Positions 29,360-38,063 are shown, numbered from the stretch's first letter. The stretch: DNA of 64,000 nucleotides from Arthrobacter sp. AQ5-05 (GCF_003287975.1 NZ_QMKQ01000003.1:62001-126000), one strand, 5' to 3'. Translations and numbers: made by a program. Notes: generated by a model not told the origin, from the sequence alone.

Positions 29360-29974
29360 ATGCCCATGGAACAACGGCTGAAAGACGCCACCGACGAGTC
29401 CGGGGCACGCCAACGCGCCACCCTGCGCCAGGAGCTGCCGCTGCTGGCGGGCATGATGCTGGTCTGGGGTGCGCTCTGGCAGGACTTCGCCATCGGCAAC
29501 CTTGTCTTCGGGCTGCTGATCTCGCTGGTGTTGGTGCGGGTCTTCCGGCTGCCGCCGGTGATCCTCTCCGGGCGCTTCAATGTTTGGCGCGCCGCGGTGT
29601 TCGCCGGGGCGTTCCTGCGGGATGTGACCCTGGCCAGCTTCGAGGTCCTGTACCTGGCGGTGTTCCGCGGCCCGCGCACCACAAGCGCGATCATCACCGT
29701 CACGCTGCGCACGGAATCGGACTTGCTGGTCACCTTCGTGGGCCACGTGCTGACGCTGGTCCCCGGCTCCTACGTCGTGGAGGTGGACCGGCGGACCTCG
29801 ACCCTCTACCTGCATGTGCTCAACGTCAACGACGAGGCCGGGGTGGAGAAGGCCCGGGCCGCGGTGATGATGATCGAGGAACGGTTGATCCGCATGATGG
29901 GAACCAAGGAAGAACTGGCCGGGTTGAATGCCGAGAAGTCGGCCCCGGGCAAGGAACACGGAGAAACACCATGA
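29360..29974 (+). CDS. mnhE: Na+/H+ antiporter subunit E
   Basis: A 204-residue MrpE with two to three N-terminal membrane helices (GMMLVWGALWQDFAIGNLVF) and a cytosolic C-terminal domain carrying the family hallmark TLVPGSYVVEVDRR and LYLHVLNV. The ATG follows the D subunit TAA with no gap. An additional N-terminal stretch of about 25 polar residues precedes the first helix. Confidence 0.92.
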   Translation: MPMEQRLKDATDESGARQRATLRQELPLLAGMMLVWGALWQDFAIGNLVFGLLISLVLVRVFRLPPVILSGRFNVWRAAVFAGAFLRDVTLASFEVLYLAVFRGPRTTSAIITVTLRTESDLLVTFVGHVLTLVPGSYVVEVDRRTSTLYLHVLNVNDEAGVEKARAAVMMIEERLIRMMGTKEELAGLNAEKSAPGKEHGETP

Positions 29975-30234
29975 ACATCGTCCTGTGGATCTGCGGGATC
30001 ACGCTCTCGATCGCCGGCGCCCTGGCCATGGTCAGGCTGGCCAAGGGGCCCTCGATCCTTGAACGCGTCATCGCCACCGATGTGTTGCTGCTGATCGTCT
30101 CCGCGGCGCTGTGCGTCGACATGACGGTCAACAAGCACACCGACAATCTCATCTTCGTGCTGCTGGCCTGCCTGGTCGGGTTCGTCGGCTCGGTGACTGT
30201 CTCGCGCTTCGTCACGGACCGGAGGAACGCCTGA
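29971..30234 (+). CDS. mnhF: Na+/H+ antiporter subunit F
   Basis: An 87-residue MrpF with three helices. The GPSILERVIATDVL segment after helix 1 is the family signature. It overlaps the E subunit stop by four bases and shares one base with the G subunit start. Confidence 0.92.
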   Translation: MNIVLWICGITLSIAGALAMVRLAKGPSILERVIATDVLLLIVSAALCVDMTVNKHTDNLIFVLLACLVGFVGSVTVSRFVTDRRNA

Positions 30235-30641
30235 TGCTTGACACCGTCATCGACATCGTGGCCGGGACGTTCATGATCGTCGGCTGCCTGATGTCCCTGG
30301 CCGCGGGCATCGGCATGCTGCGCTTCCCGGACCTGCTCTCGCGCCTGCACGCGGCAACCAAGCCGCAGGTGCTGGGGCTGTTCCTGCTGCTGGCTGCGCT
30401 CGGGCTGGAACTGCGGTCCTGGGCGGTGCTTCCGGTCCTGGCCCTGGCCTGGCTGCTGCAGTTGCTCACCGCCCCGGTCTCGGCGCACATGGTGGGACGG
30501 GCCGGCTACCGGACCCGGCACCTGAAGCGCGAGACCCTCATCGCGGACGAACTGGCAGCGGTGGTCGAGGCCGCCGAGCAGCGTGAGGAGGCCGAACACG
30601 GCCGGAACGGCAACCGGGACCGCGCCGACTTCATCGACTAG
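30234..30641 (+). CDS. mnhG: Na+/H+ antiporter subunit G
   Basis: A 135-residue MrpG with three membrane helices; GMLRFPDLLSRLHAATKPQ is the signature loop and TAPVSAHMVGRAGYR follows helix 3. The C terminus has an acidic tail of about 30 residues. It is the last gene of the operon; a terminator follows after 60 bases. Confidence 0.92.
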   Translation: MLDTVIDIVAGTFMIVGCLMSLAAGIGMLRFPDLLSRLHAATKPQVLGLFLLLAALGLELRSWAVLPVLALAWLLQLLTAPVSAHMVGRAGYRTRHLKRETLIADELAAVVEAAEQREEAEHGRNGNRDRADFID

Positions 30642-30702
30642 TTCATCGACATCGACCGGGTCATCACTCATTCGCCCACCGCCGCCAACCGGTGCCGGGC
30701 AC

Positions 30703-30746
30703 ACCCAAGTGATCCGGCCGAACGCATCCGGCCGGATCACTTGGGT
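30703..30746. terminator. Terminator after the mrp operon
   Basis: A perfect 18-bp stem (30703-30720 with 30729-30746) with the loop AACGCATC. It lies between the convergent mrp operon and the DUF4235 gene and can serve both strands. Confidence 0.85.
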
Positions 30747-30754
30747 GCGGAAGC

Positions 30755-31015
30755 TCAGGCCTTCTTGGAGAACTTCGCGATGGCCCGCTGGGTGCCGCGG
30801 TCGGTGAGCACCTGGATCAACGCGGCGGTGACGGCCGAAAGCACGGCGAACCCGATGGCCTGTCGCATCGACGCCTCGGCCTGGGCTTCCTTGTTGCCGT
30901 GCTTGGGCGGCTGCTGGCCGGTGAAGCCGATCCAGGCCTTGTCGACGATCTTCCCTCCCAGGAAACCCGCGGCGATGGAAATTGCTGGACCGATCAGTTT
31001 CATCAGGCTATTCAT
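30755..31015 (-). CDS. DUF4235 small membrane protein
   Basis: An 86-residue protein of the DUF4235 family, common in actinobacteria: LMKLIGPAISIAAGFLGGKI, a short central loop, then AIGFAVLSAVTAALIQVLTD and a basic tail. It is probably an inner membrane protein with two helices. ATG 31015 is chosen because GGGAGTCCCC precedes it; the longer frame from 31087 lacks this. Function unknown. Confidence 0.82.
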   Translation of the reverse strand: MNSLMKLIGPAISIAAGFLGGKIVDKAWIGFTGQQPPKHGNKEAQAEASMRQAIGFAVLSAVTAALIQVLTDRGTQRAIAKFSKKA

Positions 31016-31045
31016 GGGGACTCCCAAATGTTGCGGCAAAGGTAC

Positions 31046-31074
31046 TTGGCCCAGCCTAGCTGAGGTAGCATCAT
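31046..31074 (+). promoter_or_regulatory. Candidate promoter of the thiamine riboswitch RNA
   Basis: TTGGCC (31046-31051) and CATCAT (31069-31074) are spaced by 17 bases and each match four of six consensus positions. Transcription would start near 31081, just before the riboswitch. Confidence 0.35.
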
Positions 31075-31089
31075 AGAACTGAAACAATC

Positions 31090-31194
31090 ACGACAGGGGA
31101 GCGTCGTGCGGGGCAACCCGCACCCAGGCGCTGAGAGTGCGGATAACCGCAGACCCTCGAACCTGCCCCGGCTAGTACCGGCGAAGGAAGTCGA
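31090..31194 (+). promoter_or_regulatory. TPP riboswitch (THI element)
   Basis: The conserved blocks of the thiamine pyrophosphate riboswitch appear in order: GGGGAGC (31096-31102), CTGAGAG (31131-31137), GACCC followed by GAACCTG (31152-31165), and a CCGG...CCGGCGAAGGAAG segment (31168-31190). CGAC (31091-31094) and GTCG (31190-31193) close the P1 helix, and the P3 arm TGCGGG/CCCGCA is visible. It senses TPP and controls the downstream thiamine-precursor transporter. Confidence 0.95.
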
Positions 31195-31234
31195 GTTCTC
31201 AGGGGTGCGCGCGGAATTTGCGGGCAATCCCTCC

Positions 31235-31254
31235 CCTCCTTGAATCCAAGGAGG
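31235..31254 (+). promoter_or_regulatory. Ribosome-site sequestering hairpin of the TPP riboswitch
   Basis: CCTCCTTG (31235-31242) pairs perfectly with CAAGGAGG (31247-31254) around AATC. The right arm is the Shine-Dalgarno sequence of the YkoE gene, nine bases before ATG 31264. This is a translational expression platform: when TPP is bound the hairpin would hide the ribosome site. Which anti-sequestering partner is used without TPP is not clear. Confidence 0.75.
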
Positions 31255-31263
31255 ATCAACACC

Positions 31264-31890
31264 ATGGGCATCACCCACCAGCCCGCCGGGCACAAAACGG
31301 CAACCACATCCTGGCGAGTCGTCGACATCGTCATCGCGGCCGTCATCGCCGTGTCCTCGGGCGTCATCTTCTGGGCGTGGAACAGCACCCACCACCTGCT
31401 TGACGTCCTGTTCCTGGCCTTCCCGCCCTCGGCCGCACTGGTCTCGGGCATGTGGCTCTTCCCAGCGGTGCTCGGCGCACTGATCATCCGCAAGCCCGGC
31501 GCGGCGCTCTTCTGCGAACTGGTCGCCGCGATGGTCTCCGCGCTCATGGGCTCGGAATTCGGGCTGACGGTCCTGGCCTCGGGCCTGATCCAGGGCCTGG
31601 GCGCCGAAGTGGTCTTCGCCGCGTTCCGCTACCGCACCTTCAACCTGCCCGTGGCACTGCTGGCCGGGGCCGGGGCAGGACTATTCGGAAGCGTCAACGA
31701 CACCTTCATCTTCCGCTGGTTCCCCGAATACACCACCGGCATGCTCTTGGCCTACATCGCCTTCATGACCATCTCGGGCATCGTCATTGCCGGGCTGCTC
31801 TCCTTCCTGGGAACCCGCGCGCTGGCCAAGACCGGTGCACTGGGAGCGCTTGCCAGCCGCAAGGCCGCCACCGAACCCATCCTCGGCTGA
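31264..31890 (+). CDS. ykoE: ECF transporter S component, YkoE family (thiamine/HMP uptake)
   Basis: A 208-residue membrane protein with five to six helices. It matches YkoE, the substrate-binding subunit of a thiamine-precursor ECF transporter: WRVVDIVIAAVIAVSSGVIF, AFPPSAALVSGMWLFPAVLG, ELVAAMVSALMGSEFG and GLIQGLGAEVVFAAFRYR. Control by a TPP riboswitch supports thiamine or hydroxymethylpyrimidine as substrate. ATG 31264 follows AAGGAGG. The stop codon overlaps the next gene start (TGATG). Confidence 0.92.
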   Translation: MGITHQPAGHKTATTSWRVVDIVIAAVIAVSSGVIFWAWNSTHHLLDVLFLAFPPSAALVSGMWLFPAVLGALIIRKPGAALFCELVAAMVSALMGSEFGLTVLASGLIQGLGAEVVFAAFRYRTFNLPVALLAGAGAGLFGSVNDTFIFRWFPEYTTGMLLAYIAFMTISGIVIAGLLSFLGTRALAKTGALGALASRKAATEPILG

Positions 31891-34277
31891 TGGACACGGG
31901 CATGGCCATGTCTTCAGCCTCGATGCTGCACCGCGAAAACGACACCGCGGCCACCTTGCAACACCGCAGCGGCGCGGTGTCCGTCAGCGCCAGGAACTGG
32001 GGGTGGCGGCACGCCGACCGCGCCCACGCGGCGCTCTCTGGCCTGGACCTGGAGATCAGGGCCGGGGAACGGGTGCTGCTGGCAGGGCCCTCGGGCGCCG
32101 GGAAATCCACGCTGCTCTACGCGTTGGCCGGCGTTCTCGACGAGGACGACGAAACCTATTCCTCCGGCGAACTGCTGCTGGACGGGGCACCGGCGACCCA
32201 GGGCCGCGGACTGGTCGGGCTCATGCAACAGGACCCCGAGACCCAGGTCGTCCAGGCCCGGGTCGGGGACGACGTGGCCTTCGGAGCGGAGAACCTTTCG
32301 ATTCCGCCCGCGCAGATCCAGCGACGGATCATCGAGGCACTCGACGCCGTGGGACTCGATGTCCCGCTGGACCACCCCACCTCCGCGCTCTCGGGCGGGC
32401 AGAAACAGCGCCTGGCCCTGGCCGGGATCCTGGCCATGGGCCCGGGACTGGTGCTGCTGGACGAGCCCACGGCAAACCTGGACCCCGACGGGGTGCTGGA
32501 GGTCCGCGACGCGGTGCTGGCCGCACTGGATTCCACCGGTGCGACCCTGTTGATCGTCGAACACCGGCTCGAGGCGTGGGCGCAGCACATGGACCGGGTC
32601 ATCGTGCTGGAACCCGGTGGCGGCATCGCCCACGACGGCACACCCGGCGAGCTCTTTGCCCCCGGCCCGGTCCGCGGGAAACTGATTGCCGCCGGGGTGT
32701 GGGTGCCCGGGTACACCCCGGCATTCGACCCGCTGCCGCCCCCCGAACAACCCGGCGCGTTGCTGCTGGAAGCCACCGACCTTGCCGTCACGCGCAAGCG
32801 CGGCGCGAGACCGGCCGCCTCCGGCCTGGCCCTGCGCCTTGGCGCGGGCGAGGCCTGGTGCGTGCGCGGGGCCAACGGCTCGGGCAAGTCGACCTTCGCC
32901 CTGACCCTCGGCGGACTGCTGCCGCCGGGATCCGGCACGGTGCTGGCCACCGGCGAACTGGCGGCCGGCGCCGAGGCCCGGCCGTACCACTGGCGCGCCA
33001 CCGAATTGGTGGGACGGATCGGCTCGGTCTTCCAGGAGCCCGAGCACCAATTCGTCACCAACACCGTGGCCGAGGAACTGGCCTACGGACCGCGGCACGC
33101 GGTCAAGCCAGGAACCCGGGAACCGCTGTTCACCGAGCAGGAGATCTCCTCGCGCGTCGAATCGCTGCTGTCCCGGCTGCGGCTGGGACACCTGGCGGAG
33201 GCGAACCCCTTCACCCTCTCGGGCGGGGAAAAGCGCCGGCTCTCGGTCGCCACGGTGCTGGCCGCGGGCCCGCAGGTCCTCATCCTTGACGAGCCGACCT
33301 TCGGACAGGACGCCAACACCTGGCGCGAATTGGCCCTGCTGCTGCGCGAGGAACTGGCCCGCGGAACCGCGATCATTGCAGTGACCCACGACGCCGACTT
33401 CGCCCGCGCCCTGGGCGCGCACGAATTCGTCCTGGCGTCTCCGGCCACCGCTGACGGCACCGCACCCACCGATGCACGGCCCGGATTGCTCGAGGCCGAC
33501 GTGCGCGGAGGGACAAGCTTCCTGGGCAGGGCCAACCCGCTGGCCAAGCTGGCCGCTGTCGCGCTGGCCACGATCCCGCTTGTCGCGTCCATGGACTGGG
33601 TCAGCAGCGGAATCGTGGTGGCCGCGACGATCCTGGCGCTGCCGCTGGCCGGGCTATCGATCCCGCGCTTCCTGGCCCGCGGCTGGCCGCTGCTGCTCGC
33701 CGCGCTCTTCGGGGCCTGGGGCACCGCGCTGGTGGGCAACGACTCCGGGGCGGTGCTGCTGGATCTTGGCCTCTTCACCATCACCCAGGGCTCGCTTGCC
33801 GCCGGTGCGGCCACCGGGATGCGCGCCTTCGCGGTGGCGATCCCGGCGGTGCTGGTGCTGTTCACCACCGACCCGACCGACCTGGCCAATGCGCTGGCGC
33901 AAAAGGCGCGGCTGCCGCACCGCTTTGTGCTCGGCGCGCTGGCGGGCATGCGGCTGCTGGGTCTGTTGATCGAGGAATGGACCACGCTGGGCATGGCCCG
34001 GCGGGCCCGGGGCGTGGGCAGCCGCGGCTCGGCTGCCGCCCGGCTGCGGGCGAACCTGGGGCAGGTCTTCGGGCTGTTGGTCCAGGCCATCCGGCGGGCC
34101 TCGCGGCTGGCGGTGACCATGGAAGCCAAGGGCTTCGGCACCGCCGAACGGACCTGGCTGCGCGCCTCGAGCTATGGCCGGCGGGATGCGGGGATCGTTG
34201 CCGCCGGGCTGCTGCTGGGCGTCGCCGCAACGTGGGCCGCGCTGGCCCTGGGCACCTGGAACCTGGTCTGGAGCTAG
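31890..34277 (+). CDS. ECF transporter: two ATPase domains fused to the T component (YkoD-YkoC)
   Basis: A 795-residue protein with three parts. Residues 25-265 are the first ABC ATPase (Walker A GPSGAGKS, signature LSGGQKQR, Walker B LVLLDEPTANLD). Residues 290-520 are the second (GANGSGKS, LSGGEKRR, VLILDEPTFGQD). Residues 540-795 are a membrane EcfT-type domain with five helices and the coupling motifs AxR-like MARRARGVG and TMEAKGFG. In Bacillus YkoD and YkoC are separate proteins; here they are one. With YkoE it would be a complete thiamine-precursor importer driven by ATP. It shares its first base with the YkoE stop. Confidence 0.93.
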   Translation: MDTGMAMSSASMLHRENDTAATLQHRSGAVSVSARNWGWRHADRAHAALSGLDLEIRAGERVLLAGPSGAGKSTLLYALAGVLDEDDETYSSGELLLDGAPATQGRGLVGLMQQDPETQVVQARVGDDVAFGAENLSIPPAQIQRRIIEALDAVGLDVPLDHPTSALSGGQKQRLALAGILAMGPGLVLLDEPTANLDPDGVLEVRDAVLAALDSTGATLLIVEHRLEAWAQHMDRVIVLEPGGGIAHDGTPGELFAPGPVRGKLIAAGVWVPGYTPAFDPLPPPEQPGALLLEATDLAVTRKRGARPAASGLALRLGAGEAWCVRGANGSGKSTFALTLGGLLPPGSGTVLATGELAAGAEARPYHWRATELVGRIGSVFQEPEHQFVTNTVAEELAYGPRHAVKPGTREPLFTEQEISSRVESLLSRLRLGHLAEANPFTLSGGEKRRLSVATVLAAGPQVLILDEPTFGQDANTWRELALLLREELARGTAIIAVTHDADFARALGAHEFVLASPATADGTAPTDARPGLLEADVRGGTSFLGRANPLAKLAAVALATIPLVASMDWVSSGIVVAATILALPLAGLSIPRFLARGWPLLLAALFGAWGTALVGNDSGAVLLDLGLFTITQGSLAAGAATGMRAFAVAIPAVLVLFTTDPTDLANALAQKARLPHRFVLGALAGMRLLGLLIEEWTTLGMARRARGVGSRGSAAARLRANLGQVFGLLVQAIRRASRLAVTMEAKGFGTAERTWLRASSYGRRDAGIVAAGLLLGVAATWAALALGTWNLVWS

Positions 34278-34289
34278 GCGCAGAAGCAC

Positions 34290-34339
34290 GGAAGGTCCCG
34301 GATCTCTGGCATCAATGGGCCAGGGATCCGGGGCCTTCC
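34290..34339. terminator. Terminator after the thiamine transporter operon
   Basis: A 21-bp stem with two G-U pairs (34290-34310 with 34319-34339) and an 8-base loop, between convergent genes. Confidence 0.8.
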
Positions 34340-34361
34340 CGTTTCCGGTACGTGCCCCGGG

Positions 34362-34823
34362 CTACCGGGTGAAGCCCAGGGACGCGATGGCCGGCAGGGT
34401 GCCGGCGGCAAGGTTTTGCAGTACGTAGCGCTCGTGCTCCGGCATCGGGTCGGGCAGGTCATCGAGGTCGAACCACTGCATGGCGGCGCACTTTTCCGGT
34501 TCCATGATGCGGGCCTCGCCCCGCCACACCGTGGTGGCGAAGAAGAAATCCACGCGCTGGGCACGCGGCGAATCCCCGCCGTTGGTGCGGTGCAGGGTGG
34601 ACAGCGGGACGAGGTCCGCCGGGTCCATCAGGACCCCGGTCTCCTCGGCGGCTTCGCGCACCGCCGCGGCGAGCACCGACTCGCCCGCCTCCACATGCCC
34701 GGCCGCGGCGCAGGCCCAGTGGCCGTCCATGAACCCGGTGTTCTGCCGCAATTGCAGCAGCACCTGCGAGTCGCGGCGAAACACCACGTAGGCGGCCGGA
34801 ACCACTTGGAACAGCTCGTGCAC
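34362..34823 (-). CDS. NUDIX hydrolase
   Basis: A 153-residue hydrolase. The Nudix box is complete, from Gly in GHVEAGES to REAAEETGV, so it should cleave a nucleoside diphosphate linked to another group with Mg2+. Flanking sequence (HWACAAAGHVE and WFDLDDLPDPM) is like small 8-oxo-dGTPase or dNTP-cleaving members, but the substrate is not defined. It starts with GTG after GAGGTTCCATC. Confidence 0.9.
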   Translation of the reverse strand: MHELFQVVPAAYVVFRRDSQVLLQLRQNTGFMDGHWACAAAGHVEAGESVLAAAVREAAEETGVLMDPADLVPLSTLHRTNGGDSPRAQRVDFFFATTVWRGEARIMEPEKCAAMQWFDLDDLPDPMPEHERYVLQNLAAGTLPAIASLGFTR

Positions 34824-34881
34824 GATGGAACCTCGAATCCGTTGCTTCGCCCCCGGCAGCGGGGGATTGCCGATGGGCAGC

Positions 34882-35757
34882 TTATTGGATGGCGTCGACC
34901 ATGGCCGTGAGCTCGGCGTGCAGCTGCCCGTCGCGGGCGATGGCGGTGCCGTCGATGGAGTTCACCGGGGTGAGCAGACGGACGCTGGAGACCAGCCACA
35001 CGCCCTCGGCATCCAGCAGGTTTTCCGGGGTCAGCGGCCCGTAGCCCAGCTCCCACCCGGCCTGGCGGGCGGCGGCGAAGATGGCGCCCTGGGTGGTTCC
35101 CGGCAGGATGCCGGTTTCCAGGGTCGGGGTGATCAGCCGCTTGGTGTCCCCGTCGCGGTGCGCGATCAGCACCGTGGAGGTGGGGCCCTCCAGCACGATT
35201 CCGTCGCTGGAGGTGAAGATGACGTCTTCGGCGCCCATCTTCTTGGCGTGCCGCAGCGCCGCCATGTTCACCGCGTAGGACAGGGTCTTGGCGCCCATCA
35301 ACAGCCAGGGGGCGCGCTCGGCCACCCTCGAGTCGTAGCCGCGGTCCAGGAAGATCACCGAGATCCCGCTCTGGCGCTGCCGGCGACCCAGCTCGGGGGC
35401 GGGGGAGACCGTGACCCAGGAGGTGCCGTGGCCGGTGCCCTCGGTGCCGCGGGTGGCCACGAGCTTCACCACCGCTTCCTCGGCCGGGGTTGCGGCATCG
35501 AATGCCGCCACGGCGGTGGCGATCGCCGCACGCCACGCTTCCTCATGCGGAACCAACAGGTCGCAGGTCGAGGCCGAGACGCGTAGCCGTGCCAGGTGGG
35601 CGTCGAGCTTGCGCACGATCCCGTCGGTGTACAGCGCGGATTCGAAGATCCCGTCCCCGCGGGTCACGCCCTGGTCAAGGACCGAGAGCTGGGCGGTGGC
35701 GGCATCGGCGACGCGGCCGGCGGGAAAATCGGGATCGAGGAACACAAGAGCAGTCAT
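34882..35757 (-). CDS. pabC: Aminodeoxychorismate lyase (class IV aminotransferase fold)
   Basis: A 291-residue PLP enzyme of fold type IV. The PLP lysine is in GAKTLSYAVNM, and the phosphate-binding loop follows as GILPGTTQGAIF. It matches 4-amino-4-deoxychorismate lyase, which releases pyruvate to give p-aminobenzoate for folate; branched-chain or D-amino acid aminotransferase activity is the alternative. The PabB-type gene 2.4 kb away supports the PabC call. ATG 35757 is preceded by TAATCT ending seven bases upstream without a ribosome site, so it looks leaderless. Confidence 0.85.
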   Translation of the reverse strand: MTALVFLDPDFPAGRVADAATAQLSVLDQGVTRGDGIFESALYTDGIVRKLDAHLARLRVSASTCDLLVPHEEAWRAAIATAVAAFDAATPAEEAVVKLVATRGTEGTGHGTSWVTVSPAPELGRRQRQSGISVIFLDRGYDSRVAERAPWLLMGAKTLSYAVNMAALRHAKKMGAEDVIFTSSDGIVLEGPTSTVLIAHRDGDTKRLITPTLETGILPGTTQGAIFAAARQAGWELGYGPLTPENLLDAEGVWLVSSVRLLTPVNSIDGTAIARDGQLHAELTAMVDAIQ

Positions 35758-35858
35758 GGATACCAGATTACCGCCGGGCACGCGGTTCCCTGGTGTTCCA
35801 CGCACTGGCGGTAGTCTGGGACAAGGGCCGGGAACCACACTCTGGCAAGGAGGGATCC

Positions 35859-37349
35859 ATGAACGAGGGCAACGACGCGCTGACGGTTGGCGCCGCCTTG
35901 TGGTCAGTGGCGGTGGGGATCGAGCTGACCATCCGCATCACCATGGTGGGCATCGTGCCTGGCAACCGCCGCCCCACCACCGCGATGGCGTGGCTGCTGG
36001 CGATCTTCTTCATCCCCGTGGTGGGCCTGCTGCTCTACCTGCTCTTTGCCAACATCAAGCTCTCGAGGCGCCGGATCGACCGGCAGCGAAACGTCAACGA
36101 ATCGATCCTCGAAGCCACCCAGCACATGATCGGTGGAAACCGCTCGCCCGAGGCCCCGGACTGGGTGCTCTCGGCGGCCGAGCTGAACCGGACCCTGGGG
36201 GCGCTGCCGCTGCAGTCCGGGAACGCGGTGGAATTCATCACCGGGTACCGCGAATCCCTCGATGAGATGCGCCTGGAAATCGACAAGGCCCGTCGCTACG
36301 TGCACGTGCAGTTCTACATCATCGGCGAGGACGATGTATACGTCGGCCCGATCCTCGAGGCCCTGGAACGCGCGGTCGCCCGCGGGGTCAAGGTGCGGGT
36401 GCTCTTCGACCACCTGGGATCGCTGCGCGTGAAGGGCTACTTCGGGCTGGTTCGGCGGATGAGTGCGGCCGGGATCAACTGGCGGCGGATGCTTCCGCTG
36501 GCACCCTTCCAGCGGCGGTGGCGGCGCCCGGATCTGCGCAACCACCGCAAGATCGTGGTGGTGGACGGGCAGGTCGCCTTCACCGGTTCGCAGAACCTCA
36601 TCGAGCCCGGATACAAGCGATCGTCCGCGCACAAGATCGGCCGCGAATGGGTCGAGCTGATGGCCAAGGTCCGCGGTCCGCTGGTGACCAGCCTGGACGT
36701 GGTCTTTGCCACCGACTGGTCGCAGGAATCCGACGAGGACCTGCTCCACGACCTGGCCGCGGTCGAGGATGCCATGCGCGAGGCGCCCGACGCGGGGGAG
36801 GACATCGGCCAGCTGGTGCCCAGTGGGCCGGGATTCGAGGCGGAGAACAACCTGCGGCTGTTCAACACGCTGATTTATTCGGCGACAGAGCGGCTTTCGA
36901 TCACCAGCCCCTACTTCGTCCCGGACGATTCGCTGCTCTATGCGATCACCACCGCCGCCCAGCGGGGGGTGGCGGTGGAGCTGTTCGTCTGCGAGAAGGG
37001 CGACCAGGCACTGGTGCAGCATGCCCAGCAGTCCTACTACGAGGCGCTGCTGCGCGCCGGGGTGCGGATCTACCGGTACAAGGCGCCCACGGTGCTGCAT
37101 TCAAAGTGCATGGCAGTGGACGACGAGGTGGTGGTCATGGGCTCCTCCAACATGGACATGCGTTCCTTCTCGCTGAACCTCGAGATCACCCTGATGCTCC
37201 TGGGCTCCGACCTGGTCAACGAGCTGATGAAGGTGCAGGACGGTTACCGGGCCAACTCCACCGAGCTGACCCTGGAACAATGGTCCAAACGCACCCCGGT
37301 GAGCCGTTGGATCGACAACGTCGCCCGGCTCTCGGCCACCCTGCAATAG
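35859..37349 (+). CDS. cls: Cardiolipin synthase (phospholipase D family)
   Basis: A 496-residue membrane enzyme. Two N-terminal helices (residues 8-60) precede two PLD domains with HKD motifs: NHRKIVVVDGQVAFTGSQN near residue 227 and LHSKCMAVDDEVVVMGSSN near 412. It joins two phosphatidylglycerol molecules, or PG and another lipid, to cardiolipin. ATG 35859 follows AAGGAGGGATCC. A TAGTCT hexamer at 35812-35817 could be the -10 box. It is divergent from pabC. Confidence 0.93.
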   Translation: MNEGNDALTVGAALWSVAVGIELTIRITMVGIVPGNRRPTTAMAWLLAIFFIPVVGLLLYLLFANIKLSRRRIDRQRNVNESILEATQHMIGGNRSPEAPDWVLSAAELNRTLGALPLQSGNAVEFITGYRESLDEMRLEIDKARRYVHVQFYIIGEDDVYVGPILEALERAVARGVKVRVLFDHLGSLRVKGYFGLVRRMSAAGINWRRMLPLAPFQRRWRRPDLRNHRKIVVVDGQVAFTGSQNLIEPGYKRSSAHKIGREWVELMAKVRGPLVTSLDVVFATDWSQESDEDLLHDLAAVEDAMREAPDAGEDIGQLVPSGPGFEAENNLRLFNTLIYSATERLSITSPYFVPDDSLLYAITTAAQRGVAVELFVCEKGDQALVQHAQQSYYEALLRAGVRIYRYKAPTVLHSKCMAVDDEVVVMGSSNMDMRSFSLNLEITLMLLGSDLVNELMKVQDGYRANSTELTLEQWSKRTPVSRWIDNVARLSATLQ

Positions 37350-37646
37350 GCGCCGGCACCCCGGACGGCGAACCGCCGGGCCTTGGTGCGGTGGCGCAGC
37401 GGGTCAAGGCACTGCCGTGCGCAGGACCAGTTCGAGCACCGGTTCCGGGTCCGGCCCCTTCAGCACCAAGCGGCCAGCATCGGGGGTGTGGCGACTCGAA
37501 GCAGAAGTCCGGGCCGGAGAGCACTCGGAGGACTGCCCGTCCGCATCCAACGCAGGACAGACAAGCCAAGCAGGATTCAAGAAGCGCTCCCCGTTGACTC
37601 CACCTAGAGTAAATGGCGTAACGCAGACGATTGAGAGGAACCAGCC
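37350..37646. other. Gap with a tRNA-like, hairpin-closed segment
   Basis: No gene is supported in these 297 bases. CTTGGTGC (37382-37389) and GCACCAAG (37463-37470) are perfect 8-bp arms enclosing 73 bases. Inside, GGTGGCGCAGCGGGTCAAGG and TTCGAG resemble a tRNA D-arm and T-loop, but no full cloverleaf forms. It may be a decayed tRNA or chance. Confidence 0.4.
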
Positions 37647-38063
37647 ATGAGCACGACCTTCAGCAAAGAGGAAAAGGCAGCGATGCGGGCCGCCGCAGCC
37701 GAGGCCAAGGCATCAAAGGCCGCGGCCGACCTGGAAGCGGCATGCCTTGCCGCGATCGGGGAGATGACCGGCACGGACCATGAACTGGCCGAGACCCTGC
37801 ACGAGCTGGTCAAGAAGCACACTTCCCTGGGGGCGAAGACCTGGTACGGCATGCCCGCCTACATCAATGCGGAGGGCAAGGTGGTGGTGTTCTTCCAGAG
37901 CGCCGCCAAGTTCAAGGTGCGCTATGCAACGATCGGGTTCCAGCCGGATGCCAACCTCGACGAAGGCAACTTCTGGCCAAGCTCCTACGCCGTGACCAAA
38001 CTGGCCGACGAGGACAAGAAGCAATTGGTTCAGCTGCTGAAGAAGGCCGTCGGCCAGGCATAG
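37647..38063 (+). CDS. DUF1801 (YdhG-like) protein
   Basis: A 138-residue cytosolic protein. After a basic, Ala/Lys-rich N-terminal helix (residues 5-30) a DUF1801 fold follows, with the hallmark GAKTWYGMPAYINAEGKVVVF, here read as GAKTWYGMPAY and KVVVFFQSAAKFKVRY, then TIGFQPDANLDEGNFWPSSY and a C-terminal helix. Family members in Bacillus act as frataxin-like iron chaperones, but the fold is broadly spread and the role here is unknown. AGAGGAACCAGCC precedes the ATG. Confidence 0.85.
   Translation: MSTTFSKEEKAAMRAAAAEAKASKAAADLEAACLAAIGEMTGTDHELAETLHELVKKHTSLGAKTWYGMPAYINAEGKVVVFFQSAAKFKVRYATIGFQPDANLDEGNFWPSSYAVTKLADEDKKQLVQLLKKAVGQA

Noticed and set aside
37388-37470. Functional tRNA gene
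   Set aside because: The arms do not form a cloverleaf: no acceptor stem pairs correctly with the T-arm at tRNA spacing, and no anticodon stem of five pairs exists.
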